Positions 60,165-64,000 of a stretch of DNA of 64,000 bases are shown here, one piece after another (within the stretch, counting starts at the first letter, position 1; the number at the start of each line of letters is the position of its first letter). The notes under the pieces are model-generated. The model worked only from the letters and a program-made list of their open reading frames with translations, made no database searches and had not been told where the DNA came from. The stretch comes from JBPRGH01 sp051418055. GTDB taxonomy: Bacteria; Bacteroidota; Bacteroidia; Cytophagales; Cyclobacteriaceae. The translations under genes and the position numbers were made by a program. The stretch spans positions 150,162 to 214,161 of the forward strand of contig JBPRGH010000120.1 of assembly GCA_051418055.1 (NCBI GenBank), given 5' to 3'.

Positions 60165-60591
60165 GTTTTGTGATCACTAACTCACGCTTATTTTCATCTA
60201 ATGGTTTTATTTCAACCATTATATAATTCTCTGGTAACAAATTGGGAATTCTGGATGGCCATTCAATAAAACAGTAGCTCCCTGAATAAAAATATTCTTC
60301 CAACCCAATATTAACTGCTTCCTCTTCATCTTTAACACGATAAAAGTCAAAATGATAGAGAATATCCCCTGATTCTGACTCATATTCATTTACTAAAGAA
60401 AATGTAGGACTGCTAACTCTATCTATTACTCCTAATTCACTGGATAAAGCTTTTATTAATGTAGTCTTACCTGCCCCTAATTCTCCTTTAAATAGCCAAA
60501 TACGATAATCATTGCCGTATTTCAAAAGTTTTTCGGCAACTTCCTGAATTTCAAAGAGTCCGCTATATTCCCACTGTACGGAATCAGGCAT
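60151..60591 (-). CDS. tsaE: tRNA threonylcarbamoyladenosine biosynthesis ATPase TsaE
   Basis: A 146-residue P-loop protein. Walker A is FKGELGAGKTTLIKAL near 35-50, and Walker B-like and switch elements are SSPTFSLVNEYES and LYHFDFYRVKDEEEAVNIGLEEYF; the C-terminal SYCFIEWPSRIPNLLP is a TsaE hallmark. With TsaB and TsaD it supports formation of t6A37 in tRNAs reading ANN codons. It lies between porX (2 bases upstream) and the alanine dehydrogenase paralogue. Confidence 0.95.
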   Translation of the reverse strand: MPDSVQWEYSGLFEIQEVAEKLLKYGNDYRIWLFKGELGAGKTTLIKALSSELGVIDRVSSPTFSLVNEYESESGDILYHFDFYRVKDEEEAVNIGLEEYFYSGSYCFIEWPSRIPNLLPENYIMVEIKPLDENKRELVITKHDEA

Positions 60592-60593
60592 TT

Positions 60594-62150
60594 CTACACA
60601 TTTTTCGAATTTAAAGAAATTATCGGAATTATCATTTCTTCCATTGAAATACCCCCATGCTGAAAGGTGTCTTTGTAATAATTGACATAATAGTTGTAAT
60701 TATTTGGGTATGCAAAAAATTGATCTTCAAGAGCAAACACATACCTGGTAGAAACATTATACTTTGGAAGAAATATATCATCCGGATTACTTACTTCCAT
60801 TATTTTACCGGCATCATATGAAAGATTTTTACCCTGCTTATAGCGTAAATTAGTACTAACGGTACGATCACCGAGTATTTTAAATGGTCGTTTAACTCGT
60901 ATAGTCCCATGATCTGTAGTTATAATAAGTTTCCCTCCTTTTGCAGCAATGGTTTTTAAAGTATCCAATATTGGAGAATGTTCAAACCATGAGCGTGTAA
61001 TTGATCTATAGGCGGATTCATCGGGCGCTAACTCTCTAATCATAGCCATATCTGTCCTGGCATGAGAAAGCATATCTACAAAATTATAGACAATAACGAT
61101 CAGATCCTGATTCATCAGATTCTGTACATTATCAGCAAGCTGCTTTCCTTCATGTATATTCAGTATCTTATGATAAGAAAAATTGACATCCACATTTAAC
61201 CTTCTAAACTGTCTTTCCAGCAGCTTATCCTCGTATCGGTTTTTCCCTTCTTCACTATCCTCGCCCACCCAGAGGCCCGGATGTTTTTTTGCTATTTCTG
61301 AAGGAAGCATTCCTGCGAAAATGGCGTTACGGCTATAAGCAGTAGTAGTAGGAAGTATAGAGTAATAAAGCTCCTCTTGCTCAACAGTGAAATATTGTGA
61401 AATGATCGGCTCCAGAATTTTCCATTGATCGAACCGAAGATTATCGATAAGAAGCATGAATAGAGGCTGCTCATCAACTGCCGGTAACACTTTCTCCTTT
61501 ATGATCTGGTGAGAGAGTAAAGGCTTCTCAACATCAGGATCATTAAGCCAGGAGGCATAATTATCTTCTATAAATTTTGCGAAATTATTATTGGCTTCAG
61601 ACTTTTGATTCTCCAGGACTTCAAACATTCCGGGATCTTCAACACCGTCAAGCTCCAGCTCCCAATAGACTAATTTCTTATAAATCTCAGACCATTCCTG
61701 ATGGTCCATATAATCCATAAATGCCATACTTATATTACGAAAATCCTGTTGATATGAAAGGCTTGTTTTTTCGGTGATGAGCCGTTTATTCTCCAATATC
61801 TTCTTTATGGATAGGAGGATCTGGCTTGGCTTGAGGGGCTTTATGAGGTAATCTGCAATTTTGGCTCCGATTGCCTCCTCCATAATATGCTCTTCCTCGG
61901 TTTTAGTTATCATCACGACAGGAAGAGAGGGTTTGATTTTCTTTATTTGTGTTAATGTCTCCAAACCAGATAATCCTGGCATATTTTCATCTAAAAAAAC
62001 AACATCATAGAATTCTTCTGCGCATTTTTCAAGTGCATCCATACCACTAACCACCGGTGTCACTTCATACCCTTTCTGTTCGAGAAAAAGGATATGAGGC
62101 TTCAGGAGGTCAATTTCATCATCAGCCCATAAAATCTTATATCTTTGCAT
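60594..62150 (-). CDS. porX: PorX-type response regulator with PglZ/alkaline phosphatase domain
   Basis: A 518-residue two-part regulator of the type IX secretion system. Residues 1-120 are a receiver domain with the acidic pair Asp10-Asp11, phospho-acceptor Asp54 (FLDENMPGLSG) and Lys in DYLIKPLKPSQ. The C-terminal part, from about 200, is a PglZ-type alkaline phosphatase fold with metal-site motifs LMLLIDNLRFDQW, TTTAYSRNAIFAGMLP, YNFVDMLSHARTD and LIITTDHGTIRVKRP. PorX works with the histidine kinase PorY and the sigma factor SigP in Porphyromonas. Neither partner gene is near. Its presence implies a type IX system elsewhere in the genome. Confidence 0.92.
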   Translation of the reverse strand: MQRYKILWADDEIDLLKPHILFLEQKGYEVTPVVSGMDALEKCAEEFYDVVFLDENMPGLSGLETLTQIKKIKPSLPVVMITKTEEEHIMEEAIGAKIADYLIKPLKPSQILLSIKKILENKRLITEKTSLSYQQDFRNISMAFMDYMDHQEWSEIYKKLVYWELELDGVEDPGMFEVLENQKSEANNNFAKFIEDNYASWLNDPDVEKPLLSHQIIKEKVLPAVDEQPLFMLLIDNLRFDQWKILEPIISQYFTVEQEELYYSILPTTTAYSRNAIFAGMLPSEIAKKHPGLWVGEDSEEGKNRYEDKLLERQFRRLNVDVNFSYHKILNIHEGKQLADNVQNLMNQDLIVIVYNFVDMLSHARTDMAMIRELAPDESAYRSITRSWFEHSPILDTLKTIAAKGGKLIITTDHGTIRVKRPFKILGDRTVSTNLRYKQGKNLSYDAGKIMEVSNPDDIFLPKYNVSTRYVFALEDQFFAYPNNYNYYVNYYKDTFQHGGISMEEMIIPIISLNSKNV

Positions 62151-62223
62151 AATCCCTCTACAGCAATTATATAAAAAGAAAGTGAGAAAACTGTTTGTTT
62201 TACTTTACAATTAAACCCTACTG

Positions 62224-63453
62224 TTGAATAAGAAAAAAATAATTAACGATCCGGTTTACGGTTTCATCCACCTGGACAATGAGCTGCTTTTTGAAATCAT
62301 TGAGCATCCTATTTTTCAACGCCTGAGAAGAATAAAGCAACTTGGCGTTGCTGAATATGTTTATCCGGGAGCACTGCACACCCGCTTTCACCATGCTCTT
62401 GGTGCAATGCACCTTATGTCAAAATCCCTTCAGATATTAAGAGGAAAGGGCGTGGAAATCTCAAGTGAAGAGTATTGTGCTACCCAGGCTGCAATTTTGC
62501 TACATGATATTGGCCACGGACCATTCTCACACGCACTAGAGTTTAGCCTTTTGCCGGATATAAAACATGAAAGTATCAGCTATAGCTTCATAAAATATTT
62601 TAATAAACAGTTTAATGGAGCCCTTGATCTGACCCTCAAGATCTTCAGGAACAGTTATAAAAGAAAATTTTTCCATCAGCTGGTTTCAAGTCAGCTGGAT
62701 ATGGACCGGCTGGATTACCTTAAGAGAGACAGCTTTTTCACCGGAGTATCAGAAGGAACTATCGGGATGGAAAGGATCATCAATATGCTGCAGGTCGTAA
62801 ATGATGAATTGGTTGTAGAAGAGAAAGGTATTTATAGCATTGAAAATTTTCTCAATGCCCGCCGCCTGATGTATTGGCAGGTGTACCTTCATAAAACCAG
62901 CCTCAGTGCTGAGAAGATGCTGACTAATCTCATTTTAAGAGCGAAAGACCTTGCCAGTACCGGCCATAAAGTGCAGGCATCCCCTTCTCTTAAATTATTT
63001 TTAAAAAATAAGATCACCTTAAATGAACTACAGGAAAATGAAAACCTGCTACTTTCATACGGTGAGCTTGACGACAGTGATATCTGGGGTGCTATAAAAT
63101 ACTGGCAGCATCATGATGATATTATATTAAAAACCCTGAGCAGAAAATTATTAAACAGGGAGCTTTTCAAGATCCATCTTACCAATGATCCGTTGAAAAA
63201 GAGTGATCTTGAAAAAGTACGACATTCAATAGCTGATCAGTATAATCTAACAAGAAGCCTTAGTCGTTATTACATGGCACATGGGGATGTAACTAATAAA
63301 GCTTATATTGCTGAGGGCTCATCGATAAATATACTTACAAAAGGAGGCGCTATAGTAGATATTGCTCAGGCGGCTGATTTACCTAATATAAAAGCTATCA
63401 GTAAAATTGTAAAAAAATACTATCTATGCTGCCCTAAAAATGTATCTTTGTGA
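62224..63453 (+). CDS. HD domain phosphohydrolase
   Basis: A 409-residue protein of the HD superfamily, close to dNTP triphosphohydrolase-like proteins. The metal ligands are in TRFHHALGAMHLMSKSL (His), LLHDIGHGPFSHALEFS (His-Asp) and SSQLDMDRLDYLKRDSFF (Asp). The start NDPVYGFIHLDNELLFEII with a TTG codon is what the family shows; there is no ATG in front. Substrate unknown: dNTPs or signalling nucleotides. It is divergent from porX and directly precedes lpxD. Confidence 0.9.
   Translation: MNKKKIINDPVYGFIHLDNELLFEIIEHPIFQRLRRIKQLGVAEYVYPGALHTRFHHALGAMHLMSKSLQILRGKGVEISSEEYCATQAAILLHDIGHGPFSHALEFSLLPDIKHESISYSFIKYFNKQFNGALDLTLKIFRNSYKRKFFHQLVSSQLDMDRLDYLKRDSFFTGVSEGTIGMERIINMLQVVNDELVVEEKGIYSIENFLNARRLMYWQVYLHKTSLSAEKMLTNLILRAKDLASTGHKVQASPSLKLFLKNKITLNELQENENLLLSYGELDDSDIWGAIKYWQHHDDIILKTLSRKLLNRELFKIHLTNDPLKKSDLEKVRHSIADQYNLTRSLSRYYMAHGDVTNKAYIAEGSSINILTKGGAIVDIAQAADLPNIKAISKIVKKYYLCCPKNVSL
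63443..63450 (+). promoter_or_regulatory. Possible -7 element for lpxD
   Basis: TATCTTTG matches TAnnTTTG and ends right before the HD gene's stop codon, 26 bases ahead of the lpxD start. No -33 element is seen at the proper distance, so this could be chance. Confidence 0.3.
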
Positions 63454-63476
63454 TCTTTTTGTAAACATTAATGCAG

Positions 63477-64000
63477 ATGGAGTTTAGTGTTAAACAGATA
63501 GCCGGAATGTTGGGTGGAGAGGTGACTGGTGATGACAGCCGCAAAATCAACATGCTTAGCAAAATTCAGGATGCCAAAGAAGGTGAATTAAGTTTTTTAA
63601 GCAATCCCAAATATGAAAATTACCTTTATAGCACTAATGCCAGTGCTGTAATCGTGAAAAAAGACTTTAAACCAAAAAAGGAAGTAAAGGCTTCATTAAT
63701 ACATGTTGATGATCCTTATACAGGATTTTCCACTTTACTTGAAGAGTACCACAAATTTCTCAACTACAGCAAAACAGGAATTGAAAACCCAAGCTTTATT
63801 GGAGAGGGATCTAAAATAGGAACAAATATTTATCGCGGTGCATTTTCATACATTGGAAATAATGTGACGATTGGTAATAATGTTAAAATATATCCCCACG
63901 CATATATTGGGGACGAGACTGTTATTGGGGATAATACAATAATTCATTCAGGGGTGAAAATCTATGCCCGCAATAAAGTCGGTAGTAATTGCGTTCTCCA
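63477..64000 (+). CDS. lpxD: UDP-3-O-acylglucosamine N-acyltransferase LpxD (3' end outside window)
   Basis: The first 174 residues of LpxD, which adds the second hydroxyacyl chain in lipid A synthesis. The N-terminal uridine-binding domain is EFSVKQIAGMLGGEVTGDDS and GELSFLSNPKYENYLY. From about 105 the hexapeptide left-handed beta-helix begins: GSKIGTNIYRG, YIGNNVTIGNNVKIYPHAYI and GDNTIIHSGVKIYARNKVG. I chose the second ATG; the one 6 bases upstream is possible. The catalytic His region lies beyond the window. Its place shows the cell makes lipopolysaccharide, as expected for a Gram-negative bacterium. Confidence 0.93.
   Translation, partial: MEFSVKQIAGMLGGEVTGDDSRKINMLSKIQDAKEGELSFLSNPKYENYLYSTNASAVIVKKDFKPKKEVKASLIHVDDPYTGFSTLLEEYHKFLNYSKTGIENPSFIGEGSKIGTNIYRGAFSYIGNNVTIGNNVKIYPHAYIGDETVIGDNTIIHSGVKIYARNKVGSNCVL

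Noticed and set aside
1..64000. Phage, insertion sequence, integrase, toxin-antitoxin, CRISPR or other defence system
   Set aside because: No transposase, integrase, phage structural genes, repeat-spacer array or defence signature was recognised anywhere in the window.

Overview
This window is a chromosomal segment of a Bacteroidota bacterium, most likely of the order Cytophagales. The evidence is AT-rich coding DNA, many lipoproteins and SusC/D-type accessory proteins (VCBS/UnbV), a PorX-type regulator of the type IX secretion system, fused E1 alpha-beta dehydrogenase and TyrA/DAHP synthase genes, and promoters of the Bacteroidota form TTTG-N19-TAnnTTTG (clear at 17937-17967 and, on the minus strand, 21516-21546). 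Almost everything is ordinary core or niche metabolism. I see no prophage, insertion sequence, CRISPR array or rRNA.

Layout. 1-6.6 kb: two VCBS/UnbV proteins (the first cut by the window edge) and a vanadium-haloperoxidase-like lipoprotein. 6.7-10.7 kb: beta-propeller lactonase, a nitrilase/creatininase pair and a secreted YdjC-type deacetylase. 10.7-17.7 kb: CDGSH protein, a cut-down TrkA-C protein, a four-EF-hand lipoprotein and an aromatic amino acid operon. 18-27.4 kb: GAPDH, E1 dehydrogenase, alanine dehydrogenase, AMP nucleosidase and transporters. 27.4-36.8 kb: a long minus-strand run with an ExbB/ExbD-type complex, tRNA-Ser, asparaginase, TatD, glycosyltransferases, a polysaccharide deacetylase, a SpoIIE phosphatase and a flippase-like membrane protein. 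36.8-45.4 kb: ruvC, a three-gene sugar operon and large envelope proteins. 45.4-49 kb: a TetR regulator and paaABCD. 49-57 kb: hydrolases, an AlkB-like hydroxylase, two metalloproteases and L-2-hydroxyglutarate oxidase. 57-64 kb: gamma-glutamyltransferase, a degenerate alanine dehydrogenase paralogue, tsaE, porX, an HD protein and the start of lpxD.

The most striking find is upstream of the aromatic operon (minus strand, about 15.49-15.79 kb). Two short reading frames extremely rich in Tyr and Phe codons (MNFVKQSYFFYYYCRMQ, and a 35-residue one with FYYYYYYFY) sit in tandem. Each is followed by its own intrinsic terminator, and each has an upstream strand that could form a competing hairpin. 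This looks like a double, ribosome-mediated transcription attenuator controlling an aminotransferase and a TyrA-DAHP synthase-chorismate mutase fusion.

Other points of interest: an alanine dehydrogenase paralogue beside porX that has lost two catalytic residues; an envelope protein with Asp-Asp pairs at about 19-residue intervals, suggesting an acidic beta-solenoid; a metalloprotease-propeller-barrel protein of 1029 residues; a tandemly duplicated PaaB; and two short Lys/Arg-rich genes, one apparently frameshifted.
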